Source of the DNA: Paenibacillaceae bacterium | Lineage (GTDB): Bacteria; Bacillota; Bacilli; Paenibacillales; Paenibacillaceae | Reading direction: 5' to 3' | NCBI GenBank assembly: GCA_004134985.1 | Contig: REGQ01000001.1 | Span: forward strand, 124,001 to 188,000 | Length of the DNA stretch: 64,000 nucleotides | In this document: one piece after another, positions 50,639 to 57,566 of the stretch | Layout: each line of letters starts with the position of its first letter | Position numbering within the stretch: the stretch's first letter is position 1 | Made by a program: the position numbers and the translations under genes | The notes under the pieces: model-generated | What the model was told of the DNA's origin: nothing | What the model saw: the letters and a program-made list of their open reading frames with translations, nothing else | The model's database searches: none

Positions 50639-50968
50639 TCATAACAGATCGTCTATATCCACGCTAAACCCGACAGCAACCGGTTCCGGCTCGGCCTTGG
50701 CCGTCTGAATGCCGTAATACTCCAGTACAATGGACTTCCCCTCGTCCGGTGTCACTACGGCCATGTTGCCTTGCTTCTTCTTTTCGACTGCTTTTCGCAT
50801 TGCAGCGAGGCTTCCCTGAATTGACTTTCCTTGGGCTACAAACAACGGAGCTTTGTCCGGGTTTGCGCGCACGTAGTTAATCAACTCAGCACCCAGCATA
50901 CGGACATATTCATCCTTTGGGCTGTCAGCCACTTCCTTCTGCAACTTCTGCAGGGCTTCTTGCAACAT
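50639..50968 (-). CDS. PcfK/AcrIIA9-like protein, candidate anti-CRISPR
   Basis: The 109-aa protein starts MLQEALQKLQKEVADSPKDE, and the conserved centre reads SIQGSLAAMRKAVEKKKQGN, then MAVVTPDEGKSIVLEYYGI. This layout (helical start, basic KKK-Q/G-x-AV stretch, D-E-x4-IVLxYxGI end) matches the PcfK-like family that includes the Cas9 inhibitor AcrIIA9. The tail EPEPVAVGFSVDIDDLL is acidic. ATG at 50968 fits the ribosome site better than 50974. Confidence 0.7.
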   Translation of the reverse strand: MLQEALQKLQKEVADSPKDEYVRMLGAELINYVRANPDKAPLFVAQGKSIQGSLAAMRKAVEKKKQGNMAVVTPDEGKSIVLEYYGIQTAKAEPEPVAVGFSVDIDDLL

Positions 50969-50988
50969 CCTCATTCCTCCTTATTATT

Positions 50989-51025
50989 GGGCCGCAGTCC
51001 GTAGGCGAACGGAACGGTGCGGCCC
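50989..51025. other. Branched GC-rich hairpin in an intergenic gap
   Basis: GGGCCGC (50989-50995) pairs with GCGGCCC (51019-51025), with an inner CCGT/ACGG stem. It lies between two early genes and has no T-run, so a protein site or mRNA-stabilising role is more likely than termination. Confidence 0.45.
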
Positions 51026-51051
51026 TAGCAACTACATATTGTGTAAAGTGA

Positions 51052-51759
51052 CTAGCCGACGATTACAACTTCACCTGCTTGCACTCGCTCAGCAAGTGCA
51101 TTATCCAAATAAGATTTGATATCTCTGATGGCAATAATCTTCCAAGCACCGCCGTCAGCTTCGAATAGGGCTGCAGATGGGCCGTCCTTCATACGGAATA
51201 CAAACGCACTCTCTGGCTGCTCGATTTCAACAAATGTCCGGAATGGCTTGAGCCATACTGGATTCGGCAGTTTTACAGCCTCGACTGTAGCGACGCCTGT
51301 TTTGGCCGTTACTTGCTGGCTCACACCATCGTCACCGAAAGTCGTTACATTCTCATCACGTACATTGCCAACGATCCGAAGGATGCTCTCTCTGATCTCT
51401 GTTGACACAAAACAGCTCTGTAACAAAATATTGAAACTTTCAATGTCGTAGTAGCCGCCAAATCGGATTTCTGGCAGAATGGCAGTTGCAACGACCAATT
51501 CAGAGCGGCTAAGGTCGCGATTGAATCCAGTCAAGACATTCACCTTTGTAGGGGACTCGACATGAATGATAACCGGCAGATGTTTATCAAAATCATTTTT
51601 CAGGTAATCGATAATTCCAGACAAGTTACGAACTTTAAGTGTGTCTGTCAGCGAAGCAGTCACCCTTGATAGTTGGCTGCTTGTATAGACTTGTTCACCA
51701 ATCTTCGTCGTTTGGATCTCAGCCAAACCGAGAATTTTTTCAATTGCTTCTTTAATCAA
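51052..51759 (-). CDS. Conserved phage protein, 235 aa
   Basis: TTG at 51759 follows GGGAGGG. The protein has LPVIIHVESPTKVNVLTGFN, then RFGGYYDIESFNILLQSCFV, FRTFVEIEQPESAFVFRMKD and ALFEADGGAWKIIAIRDIKS, a pattern I have seen in early proteins of Firmicute phages, but no function is known to me. It is possibly linked to phage DNA handling because of its place among early genes. Confidence 0.65.
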   Translation of the reverse strand: MIKEAIEKILGLAEIQTTKIGEQVYTSSQLSRVTASLTDTLKVRNLSGIIDYLKNDFDKHLPVIIHVESPTKVNVLTGFNRDLSRSELVVATAILPEIRFGGYYDIESFNILLQSCFVSTEIRESILRIVGNVRDENVTTFGDDGVSQQVTAKTGVATVEAVKLPNPVWLKPFRTFVEIEQPESAFVFRMKDGPSAALFEADGGAWKIIAIRDIKSYLDNALAERVQAGEVVIVG

Positions 51760-51781
51760 TGAAATTCCCTCCCAAAGTTAA

Positions 51782-52165
51782 TTAGCGGAACACGCCGTTT
51801 ACGACTTTTTTGTTGACGGGCGTCCCAACTCCGTCCGTTACATCACCATCGCTGTTATGCTGCAATTGGTTAGGGTCAGCGCCTGCAGGAGCAAATTCCT
51901 TAACCACTGCTTTACCCTCGCGGTCGTAGTCAAAGACGAATGCAGACGGCAATCCCTTTGCTGGAGCAAGTGAAGATTTTACTGATATATCTGCATTACC
52001 CATCTGCCTTCCTTCATTTGGCTTGATGGTAATTTCGATCACGAGCTTCCTGGTCGCCGTTGCGTTCGTATTCGGATCGAGCACGTTTTCAGCGATCTTC
52101 TTCATTTCACGCTCAATCCGCTCGCTTGCTCCGCCGCCAGCAAGGCTATCAATACTGATTGGCAT
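51782..52165 (-). CDS. Early phage protein, 127 aa (often labelled replication terminator protein)
   Basis: Reads MPISIDSLAGGGASERIERE, then KKIAENVLDPNTNATATRKL and VIEITIKPNEGRQMGNADIS. Proteins of this look are commonly labelled replication terminator protein in phage records; I see no evidence for that activity. ATG at 52165 has GGGAGG 8 bases upstream. Confidence 0.6.
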   Translation of the reverse strand: MPISIDSLAGGGASERIEREMKKIAENVLDPNTNATATRKLVIEITIKPNEGRQMGNADISVKSSLAPAKGLPSAFVFDYDREGKAVVKEFAPAGADPNQLQHNSDGDVTDGVGTPVNKKVVNGVFR

Positions 52166-52202
52166 AATGTTCACCTCCCTCCTATTGGGAATGAAGTGTT
52201 AA

Positions 52203-52418
52203 CTACTCGTTGCGAGCAATTGAAGCGTTGGCCCAGAACATGGCTTGTTCCAAGTTTGTGTGTGCGCTGGAGCGTTCACGGCTATGTGGGCAAAGTTCAT
52301 CAATTAGATATGCAAGTTCTTTTGCCTTGGTGCGCAACTGCTCATACTTCTCTGGCTGTCCTACCTTTGGCGCGTGATACTTGTAGTTGTTTTCCAACTG
52401 TGGGTTTTTCTCTGGCAT
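52203..52418 (-). CDS. Acb2/Tad1-like cyclic-nucleotide sponge, candidate anti-CBASS
   Basis: The 71-aa protein contains KYHAPKVGQPEKYEQLRTKA, then KELAYLIDELCPHSRERSSA and HTNLEQAMFWANASIARNE. The opening YHAP-x3-Q-x3-Y-x2-LR, the CP-x-SRE turn and the WANAxIARNE end match the helical hairpin of the Acb2/Tad1 family, whose hexamers bind cyclic dinucleotide and related signals of CBASS and Thoeris defence. Residues that bind the ligand were not checked against a structure. GAGGGGAGGG precedes ATG 52418. Confidence 0.75.
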   Translation of the reverse strand: MPEKNPQLENNYKYHAPKVGQPEKYEQLRTKAKELAYLIDELCPHSRERSSAHTNLEQAMFWANASIARNE

Positions 52419-52516
52419 CTTATTCCCTCCCCTCGTATGTACTGATGCATCAGCTGCATCTCAGGGCACCAAAAAGTTTGATGTCCTGAGACATTGCCGA
52501 TCTTGGGGGCCGCGCA

Positions 52517-52714
52517 CTAACGCGCAGCCCTTGACTTGCTTCGTTTTACCGGGCGTTCTACAATTTCTGAAATGTCTTTCTCCATTATCGGGACACTCTT
52601 TCCCTCCTCCGGCCTAAACCGGAAGAAGGTACGAGCGATCCCCCAAACCTCTACGATCTCCCCCGTCATGCCGGACTTGGTGCGGACGATATCGCCCTTG
52701 AGGACTATCCGCAA
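52517..52714 (-). CDS. Small SH3/KOW-like protein, 65 aa
   Basis: TTG at 52714 has AAGGAG upstream. The protein begins MRIVLKGDIVRTKSGMTGEI, a KOW-like beta pattern, and ends in a basic tail (RPVKRSKSRAAR). It may bind nucleic acid. It overlaps the next gene by 10 bases. Confidence 0.55.
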   Translation of the reverse strand: MRIVLKGDIVRTKSGMTGEIVEVWGIARTFFRFRPEEGKSVPIMEKDISEIVERPVKRSKSRAAR

Positions 52715-52863
52715 ACGGGAATGCTCCTTGTTGTGTTGGTCAGACGATGGACAATGTGCAGCCGCTGGTCGTCTGTCTTATACACCAACCAGTTGGCCGG
52801 ATTAAGGTTGATCGCCTTAATCGCCAGCTTCTGGCGGCGCGTTGGGCGCTTTCCGTTCTTCAC
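52705..52863 (-). CDS. DUF6906-like small protein, 52 aa
   Basis: GTG at 52863 follows GGAGAGG. The peptide reads MKNGKRPTRRQKLAIKAINL, then NPANWLVYKTDDQRLHIVHR, the pattern of the small basic DUF6906 proteins of Firmicute phages (GKRPTRxQK, LNPxNWLV). Function unknown. It overlaps the genes on both sides by 4 to 10 bases. Confidence 0.7.
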   Translation of the reverse strand: MKNGKRPTRRQKLAIKAINLNPANWLVYKTDDQRLHIVHRLTNTTRSIPVCG

Positions 52864-53447
52864 AACTTCCTCTCCTTTCGATCACAAGAGCAATTATGAT
52901 TGTCCTTGTACTCGTCTATGATCTCTTTCTTAAATTCATTTTTTTCCGCATCCTCATACAAACTATCATGTTTCCAAGTCACAAAATCAAAAACAGTGCC
53001 TGTCGTATGTGCATGCATATTATGATGTAAATGAAGCCTTCCATCTGATTTCCAGAGGTTAAAACGAACCAGCCCTAAAACAATTGTAAAACCATTACCG
53101 CTTTCCTTAATTTCGCTATTAATTTTCGTTCTGGCATGCCCCGTGAGATCGGAAAAGAATTCGACTGCCATTTTTTTATTAAGCTTCTTTGCTTGAGCTA
53201 TTTGTTCATTTTTAACACATTCATTAATGCGGTCACCTTCAATAATGCATTCCAACGCTTCATCCATCTTCAAGTAAGAGATGTTGCGGTCAGATCGGTA
53301 AGATTTATATTTGAATGTTTCGTAGGGTTTTAAACCTTGGTACGCGAATACGCCATCATGATTCCCTGTCAAAGCATAAATAGTCCATACCCTACCCTTG
53401 TAATAAATCGCTTTATCGTACAGATTAACTTCCTGTCCCTGATTCAT
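52860..53447 (-). CDS. Early phage protein, 195 aa
   Basis: Unknown. Starts MNQGQEVNLYDKAIYYKGRV, has FAYQGLKPYETFKYKSYRSD and a His-rich stretch GRLHLHHNMHAHTTGTVF, and ends NHNCSCDRKERKL. GAGAGGAG precedes ATG 53447. The His and Cys content could bind metal. Confidence 0.6.
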   Translation of the reverse strand: MNQGQEVNLYDKAIYYKGRVWTIYALTGNHDGVFAYQGLKPYETFKYKSYRSDRNISYLKMDEALECIIEGDRINECVKNEQIAQAKKLNKKMAVEFFSDLTGHARTKINSEIKESGNGFTIVLGLVRFNLWKSDGRLHLHHNMHAHTTGTVFDFVTWKHDSLYEDAEKNEFKKEIIDEYKDNHNCSCDRKERKL

Positions 53448-53575
53448 TCACATTTCTCCTCTCTATTACCGGAATTGCGAGTCATCAGCCTGTCCAGCCG
53501 CCGATGCATCTCGGCAAGCTTGGCTGCAAGCAAAACCTGCTCCGCAATTAATTGCGCCTTTCTGCTGCTCAGCAC
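53444..53575 (-). CDS. Small helical protein, 43 aa
   Basis: GTG at 53575 overlaps the stop of the upstream gene. The peptide is one amphipathic helix (LSSRKAQLIAEQVLLAAKLA, EMHRRLDRLMTRNSGN). The ribosome site is weak, but the overlap at both ends suggests a coupled gene. Confidence 0.45.
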   Translation of the reverse strand: MLSSRKAQLIAEQVLLAAKLAEMHRRLDRLMTRNSGNREEKCE

Positions 53576-53829
53576 TTGGCATCTGCCTCCTTACGTGATA
53601 AGATGGAGGCAATCAATTTCAAAAGCTTTTGTTTCAACGATGTCCGGCCTGCCCGCCGGGCATTTTTGCGTTCCCACTTTTCAAATGCGATCAACTGCAG
53701 GAGTTGCCCCTCAACGTGAACCTTTTCGCCCGGCAGGATCTTATCCGGGTATTTCCGAAGCAATCGCAGGTTGTGCGAAGCCGCCTGCGCGCATAATCGC
53801 GCGTCCCTTACCATTTGCTCTCTATCCAC
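53569..53829 (-). CDS. Small helical phage protein, 86 aa
   Basis: GTG at 53829 follows GGAGG. The protein starts MDREQMVRDARLCAQAASHN and continues LLRKYPDKILPGEKVHVEGQ, then a basic helical end. Not recognised. Confidence 0.55.
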   Translation of the reverse strand: MDREQMVRDARLCAQAASHNLRLLRKYPDKILPGEKVHVEGQLLQLIAFEKWERKNARRAGRTSLKQKLLKLIASILSRKEADAKC

Positions 53830-53833
53830 TTAT

Positions 53834-54082
53834 TCAGCCTCCTATGAATGGCAATATATTCGTAATGATGGAAACCCCGTCCATGCCGTAAAGCAATGCG
53901 ACGATAGCTTCTCGGGCGTTTGTTACCTCGCCCCATTTAACAGCCGTCTGGAGATCAAGCGTTTTTTTGTTTGACTCCAACCGACTTATGCAGCTTTGCG
54001 TCCGGTGCAGCAGCTCTGCCATTTTTTCCTGTGTAAGTCCTGCTTTTTCCCGGCACGCTTCCAAAATCGCGCCGTATTTCAA
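53834..54082 (-). CDS. XRE-family regulator with hydrophobic tail, 82 aa
   Basis: TTG at 54082 follows GGGGGTGAG. The HTH is ILEACREKAGLTQEKMAELL, then HRTQSCISRLESNKKTLDLQ. The C-terminal 25 residues are hydrophobic (AIVALLYGMDGVSIITNILP), unusual for a small repressor; it could be membrane-associated or form an oligomer. Confidence 0.75.
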   Translation of the reverse strand: MKYGAILEACREKAGLTQEKMAELLHRTQSCISRLESNKKTLDLQTAVKWGEVTNAREAIVALLYGMDGVSIITNILPFIGG

Positions 54083-54174
54083 TTTCTCACCCCCTTTTAT
54101 GCAGTATCGGAATAGTGACGGAGAAGCCGACGCTGTATTATTGAGTTATACCGTTCCCTGGTGCCGCCGATCAT

Positions 54175-54513
54175 TTAGACGGCGGCTCTTTTTTTGCTAA
54201 AAATTTGATCGAATCTTTTATCCAAAAACTCAGCCATCTTTGCAGCATGAAAGCTCCAAGTTTGTCCTTGTACCTTTGGATAATAGACAAAGCCACCTTG
54301 ATCGACATCCAGAATCTTTTTGAAATTTTGTGGGTAAAGAATATTTTCTTTAATCCAAGCTTGTTTCTTATTTATCCGTTTCTCGAGATCACTCATCGTC
54401 CAGTAACTTCCGAGAAGTTCATTCTTTTTCAGTTCGGCCAATTCGACCTTACTAATCAGAATAGTGTCTGGTGGGATGGGGATAGTAATCTGAACATTGA
54501 GTTTTTGTTCCAT
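54175..54513 (-). CDS. DUF771-like phage regulator
   Basis: The 112-aa protein reads MEQKLNVQITIPIPPDTILI, then SYWTMSDLEKRINKKQAWIK and YPQNFKKILDVDQGGFVYYP, the DUF771 pattern common beside phage immunity genes. It has an HTH-like core (MSDLEKRINKKQAWIKENIL). ATG at 54513 has GAGGGTGATGAG upstream. Its transcription passes an operator at 54567-54581. Confidence 0.8.
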   Translation of the reverse strand: MEQKLNVQITIPIPPDTILISKVELAELKKNELLGSYWTMSDLEKRINKKQAWIKENILYPQNFKKILDVDQGGFVYYPKVQGQTWSFHAAKMAEFLDKRFDQIFSKKRAAV

Positions 54514-54547
54514 CTCATCACCCTCATATTTTGTTTTTCTAAAAAGT

Positions 54548-54781
54548 CTAACTAACAATCACTGAACTAAGCGTATCGCTTACTTTATGAGAAAAAGAAA
54601 AGCTTACTTCTAATCCTAAAGAATCTGCGATCGCAGAAATGTCTTCAAGGTATACTCTTCTTCTACCTTTGACAATATCGGAGTACCAAGGCACTGATCT
54701 CCCGCAGGATGTTGCTATATGAGTTTTAGTAATGCCTTTACGTTGTCTAATTTCTTCAATTTTAAGAATGACTGCATTCAA
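54548..54781 (-). CDS. Cro-like XRE repressor
   Basis: First gene of the early lytic operon. The 77-aa protein has KIEEIRQRKGITKTHIATSC, then GRSVPWYSDIVKGRRRVYLE. TTG at 54781 is chosen because GGAGG lies 8 bases upstream; an earlier TTG at 54796 would contain that ribosome site inside the gene. It is divergent from the CI-like gene. Confidence 0.82.
   Translation of the reverse strand: MNAVILKIEEIRQRKGITKTHIATSCGRSVPWYSDIVKGRRRVYLEDISAIADSLGLEVSFSFSHKVSDTLSSVIVS
54567..54581. promoter_or_regulatory. Operator inside the end of the Cro-like gene
   Basis: TAAGCGTATCGCTTA, identical to the central operator at 54835-54849, lies in the last codons of the Cro-like gene, before the DUF771-like gene. 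It may block transcription into the early genes or act by DNA looping. Confidence 0.7.
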
Positions 54782-54798
54782 TTCTTTCACCTCCAATA

Positions 54799-54911
54799 TA
54801 AGCGAAACGCTTACTTTATGAATTAAATATACACTAAGCGTATCGCTTAGTCAATAGAATATTTAGCTAATCGCTTACTTTATTAATCATAACGCTTAAT
54901 TTTGATATACT
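54799..54911. promoter_or_regulatory. Immunity control region: divergent promoters and operators
   Basis: Minus-strand promoter: TTGACT (54849-54854) and TATATT (54826-54831), 17 bp apart, with the operator TAAGCGTATCGCTTA (54835-54849) filling the spacer. TAAGCGAAACGCTTA (54799-54813) follows it. Degenerate copies lie near 54863-54877 and 54882-54898. Plus-strand promoter for the repressor: TATACT (54906-54911) with a weak -35 at 54883-54888. Confidence 0.85.
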
Positions 54912-54939
54912 AAACAATTAGAAAGGAGGAAGGTGTTTA

Positions 54940-55317
54940 ATGAGCAGTTTGGGAGTTAGACTAAAAAAAGCCAGAGAAAATAAACGCCTTACTCAAATGA
55001 AAGTCGCAAAAATATTAGGCATTTCAAACGGGACATTATCTGGATATGAAAGGAACTACCGTGATCCGGATACCACAACACTTGCTAATTTGGCTGATTT
55101 ATACAATGTGAGTGTTGACTGGTTGACCACGGGGGGGACAGAAAAAAGAGACCATTCCAGTGAAGAAATGATCACATCTATAATCGAGCATTCTGGAGAA
55201 CCTGGTAGTTCAGAGAGGGAGTTATTTACAGTTCAATTCCTTAAAGAATTTCGTAAGTTGCCTGATGATGTTCAAAATAACTTATATGAACTAATCAGGA
55301 ATATGCCCAAAAAGTAG
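54940..55317 (+). CDS. CI-like repressor of lysogeny
   Basis: The 125-aa protein has an XRE HTH at the start (LKKARENKRLTQMKVAKILG, ISNGTLSGYERNYRDPDTTT, LANLADLYNVSVDWLTTGG) and a helical C-terminal part without a LexA-type self-cleavage site. So induction would not follow the usual RecA cleavage; another signal or an antirepressor is needed. GAAAGGAGGAAGG precedes ATG. Confidence 0.88.
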   Translation: MSSLGVRLKKARENKRLTQMKVAKILGISNGTLSGYERNYRDPDTTTLANLADLYNVSVDWLTTGGTEKRDHSSEEMITSIIEHSGEPGSSERELFTVQFLKEFRKLPDDVQNNLYELIRNMPKK

Positions 55318-55416
55318 TGAAACAAGTTCATCAGACGAAGATAAAATTTCTACTAATTGCTCAGTTGATGATTCTTTGATTATTTTTGTCAGTTCAGTCT
55401 CTGTAATTTTATTCAA
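55291..55416 (-). CDS. Possible 41-aa peptide opposite the repressor end
   Basis: TTG at 55416 with AGGCGGG upstream opens a frame MNKITETELTKIIKESSTEQ, then LVEILSSSDELVSLLFGHIP. It is helical and acidic and overlaps the repressor's 3' end in antisense by 27 bases. Weak start and short length keep confidence low. Confidence 0.3.
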   Translation of the reverse strand: MNKITETELTKIIKESSTEQLVEILSSSDELVSLLFGHIPD

Positions 55417-55538
55417 TGTGAAACACCCGCCTTTTATGTATTTTATGAGGAAGTGTAGGTTATAAGCGGTAACAAGGGATGAAAAGTAAAGTCATGATTG
55501 ACAATATTAACAAATTGATTTATTTTTTTAGTATAACG

Positions 55539-55552
55539 CGAATGCATGTTCG
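55539..55552 (+). promoter_or_regulatory. LexA-type box upstream of the 55606 HTH gene
   Basis: CGAATGCATGTTCG matches 13 of 14 positions of the Bacillus LexA consensus. It also sits in a GAATGC/GCATTC inverted repeat (55540-55557). A TATAAC box lies just before it at 55532-55537. Confidence 0.6.
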
Positions 55553-55605
55553 CATTCAAGCTTTGCGATGATATTGTTCAAAAATAAAATAAGTTAGGGG
55601 TTTAT

Positions 55606-55818
55606 ATGGCTCTCCCTCGAATCGGGAGCAGCCGCCTATTAGAGCACTTGCATCGGATCGGTATGAAACAAAAGGATTTCGCCAAACAATTAAAAGTATC
55701 CAATTCCTTCGTTTCAAGGGTTATCAGTGGCGAACGCCATTTTTCCCTCGAACGAGCAAAGCAAGCTGCTACAATCCTTCGATGCAAGACTGATGATTTG
55801 CATCATTGGATCGAATAA
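55606..55818 (+). CDS. XRE-family regulator, 70 aa
   Basis: Reads SSRLLEHLHRIGMKQKDFAK, then QLKVSNSFVSRVISGERHFS and LERAKQAATILRCKTDDLHH: one complete HTH domain. GGGG lies before ATG 55606, weak as a ribosome site. With a LexA-type box upstream, it may be part of the induction route, for example as an antirepressor. Confidence 0.82.
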   Translation: MALPRIGSSRLLEHLHRIGMKQKDFAKQLKVSNSFVSRVISGERHFSLERAKQAATILRCKTDDLHHWIE

Positions 55819-55821
55819 CAG

Positions 55822-55866
55822 GCTGGCTGTGTTGACGCTTTGGCGTCTCCCGGCTCGATTTTTTGC
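55822..55866 (+). terminator. Terminator after the 55606 HTH gene
   Basis: GACGC/GCGTC (55834-55847) within an outer GCTGG/CCGGC stem, followed by TTTTTT at 55859-55864. Confidence 0.7.
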
Positions 55867-55955
55867 CCTATGAGTCAAATAAATTAAAATAATCTAATTA
55901 ATCAATATAAATTGTAACATCTTTTGTCATATTTTGCTGTCGAATTTTGACGAGT

Positions 55956-55990
55956 AATTCAACCAAATATGTGACGTATTTGGTTGAATT
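55956..55990. terminator. Perfect 14-bp inverted repeat after the LytTR gene
   Basis: AATTCAACCAAATA (55956-55969) and its complement (55977-55990) enclose a 7-base loop, directly after the LytTR stop codon. The stem is A+T-rich. It may end transcription or bind a regulator. Confidence 0.5.
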
Positions 55991-56266
55991 CTATTCATCC
56001 TGTTGAATTTTGTCGAATATATCTTTCAGTTTACTTACATTCCTTCTTGGTATTTGAAAAGTGTTGTCGCTATCCTTGAATATAAGAACATCTTTTTCCA
56101 ACTTTGATATTTGACTAATATTTACTAAGTTGCTTTGATCCGCTTTGACGAAGCCCAATGGGCCGAGAATTATTTCTAATTGATTCATAAGACTGCCTCT
56201 TAATTCACCTTCGGATGTTTGAATGACTATTTTTCTGTTTTCGATTTTAATCAATTGAATTTCCAT
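55991..56266 (-). CDS. LytTR-type DNA-binding protein, 91 aa
   Basis: Only the LytTR domain is present: IENRKIVIQTSEGELRGSLM, FVKADQSNLVNISQISKLEK and NTFQIPRRNVSKLKDIFDKI. LytTR domains bind direct repeats spaced by about one turn. Without a receiver domain it may be controlled by amount only. It lies divergent to the integrase gene, with 52 bp between the starts. ATG at 56266 follows GGGTGAT. Confidence 0.82.
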   Translation of the reverse strand: MEIQLIKIENRKIVIQTSEGELRGSLMNQLEIILGPLGFVKADQSNLVNISQISKLEKDVLIFKDSDNTFQIPRRNVSKLKDIFDKIQQDE

Positions 56267-56318
56267 ATATATCACCCTTTTTTTAATTCATTATGTCCCA
56301 ACGGAAGGATGAAACATC

Positions 56319-57443
56319 ATGGCAAGTTTTCAAAAGCGAGGTAAAACATGGCAGTACTGTATTAGCCGTATGGTTAATGGTAAGTATGACCCAATTCGTC
56401 AGGGCGGATTTTTAAGAAAAAAAGAGGCTGAAGTTGCCGCTGCGGCAGTAGAAGCAAAATTAAGAAGACAAATAAATCCGGAACTTATTAATGCGAAGGT
56501 TCCATTTGACGAGTATTTTGAAGATTGGTTACTTATTTATAAGCCTAATATTGGGAAGAACACAAAGGCCCGTTACAATAACACGCTCGAGTCGATCAAA
56601 GAGGAGTTTGAAGGAGTTTATATACAAGACATAACAAAACGAACTTATCAATCGTTTTTGAACAAATACGGAGAAAACAGAACGAAAGCAACGGTGCGGA
56701 AACTAAACAGTCATATACGTTCATGCGTCAAAGATGCTATTGATGAGGGACTTATACAAGTAGATTTTACACGGAGGGTTACTATAACAGGTAAAGTACC
56801 CTCAAAGCGTCCAGAAGAAAAACATCTTGATTACGATGAGAGTGAGATGCTGCTGGAAGGGTTGGTCGATGACCTCAATACGTTATCGCATTACTTGATC
56901 GTCCTTGGTCTTACATCAGGAATGAGATTTGCAGAAATGGTGGGACTAACGAGGGAAGACTTTAATTTTGAAAATAATGAAATTGACATAAACAAAACAT
57001 GGGGTTATACGAATAAAATGCACGAAGGTTTTGGTAATACAAAAAATGATCAATCAAAAAGGATAATAACAATGGATGAGTTTACCATGGGCCTATTTAA
57101 AAAAATGTTTGAATCTTTCCCGGAAAATCCCATTGGTCTAGTTTTTTACAGTCCATCATCCAAGTATAAAGTAATATCCAATAACGCTGTCAATAAAGCA
57201 TTATCTCTCGCATTAAAAAAATTAGACATAGATCCCATCACTGTACACGGCCTGCGGCATACTCACGCCAGCATCTTGCTTTATAAAAAGGTATCAATTT
57301 ACTATGTGAGCGAGCGTTTGGGGCATGCAAGTATTGATACCACCTTGGAGCACTATGCTCACATCGTTAAAGAGCTAAGGGAAGAAGATGAGGAAAGTAC
57401 AATCAGCACAATGGAATCTATGTTCAATAAAAATGCTTCTTAA
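56319..57443 (+). CDS. int: Integrase (tyrosine recombinase)
   Basis: The 374-aa protein has an arm-binding N terminus (FQKRGKTWQYCISRMVNGKY, QGGFLRKKEAEVAAAAVEAK), a SAM-like core-binding domain and the catalytic domain with Arg in LTSGMRFAEMVGL, HGLRHTHAS (HxxR), His in LGHASID and Tyr in TLEHYAHIV. It stands 77 bp before attR and should drive integration into tRNA-Arg. GGAAGGATG precedes the start. Confidence 0.96.
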   Translation: MASFQKRGKTWQYCISRMVNGKYDPIRQGGFLRKKEAEVAAAAVEAKLRRQINPELINAKVPFDEYFEDWLLIYKPNIGKNTKARYNNTLESIKEEFEGVYIQDITKRTYQSFLNKYGENRTKATVRKLNSHIRSCVKDAIDEGLIQVDFTRRVTITGKVPSKRPEEKHLDYDESEMLLEGLVDDLNTLSHYLIVLGLTSGMRFAEMVGLTREDFNFENNEIDINKTWGYTNKMHEGFGNTKNDQSKRIITMDEFTMGLFKKMFESFPENPIGLVFYSPSSKYKVISNNAVNKALSLALKKLDIDPITVHGLRHTHASILLYKKVSIYYVSERLGHASIDTTLEHYAHIVKELREEDEESTISTMESMFNKNAS

Positions 57444-57448
57444 TTTTT

Positions 57449-57468
57449 TTCTACACAAATTCTACACA
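57449..57468 (+). repeat. Integrase arm-type sites, right arm
   Basis: TTCTACACA at 57449-57457 and 57460-57468, with the same 11-bp step as the left arm at 13131-13150. Confidence 0.6.
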
Positions 57469-57519
57469 TGGTTTCAAAAAAACCAGTAATACCAACGGTT
57501 CAAGGCATAGTATTTGCGT

Positions 57520-57531
57520 CCTCCTGGGACG
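57520..57531 (+). repeat. attR core
   Basis: CCTCCTGGGACG, identical to the 3' end of tRNA-Arg at 12974-12985. Sequence on both sides differs from the left copy. Confidence 0.85.
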
Positions 57532-57566
57532 CCATTTAGTTATTAAAGATATATACGATGAATATT

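Larger units (their letters stand above)
12974..57531. mobile_element. Complete temperate prophage with lambda-type head and contractile P2-type tail
   Basis: It is bounded by the 12-bp core repeat in tRNA-Arg, with the integrase at the right end. It carries all modules expected for a functional myovirus: integration, immunity, replication, packaging, head, contractile tail, lysis and counter-defence. No essential gene looks broken. Head and packaging genes resemble lambda (Nu1, A, W, B, C, D, E types), tail genes resemble P2 (FI, FII, E/E', T, X, D, V, U, W, J, I, H). Confidence 0.93.

Noticed and set aside
52419-52516. Small gene between the Acb2-like gene and the KOW-like gene
   Set aside because: Only very short frames exist; the stretch holds two hairpins (CTCAGG/CCTGAG and GGGC-GCGC/GCGC-GCCC) and looks non-coding.
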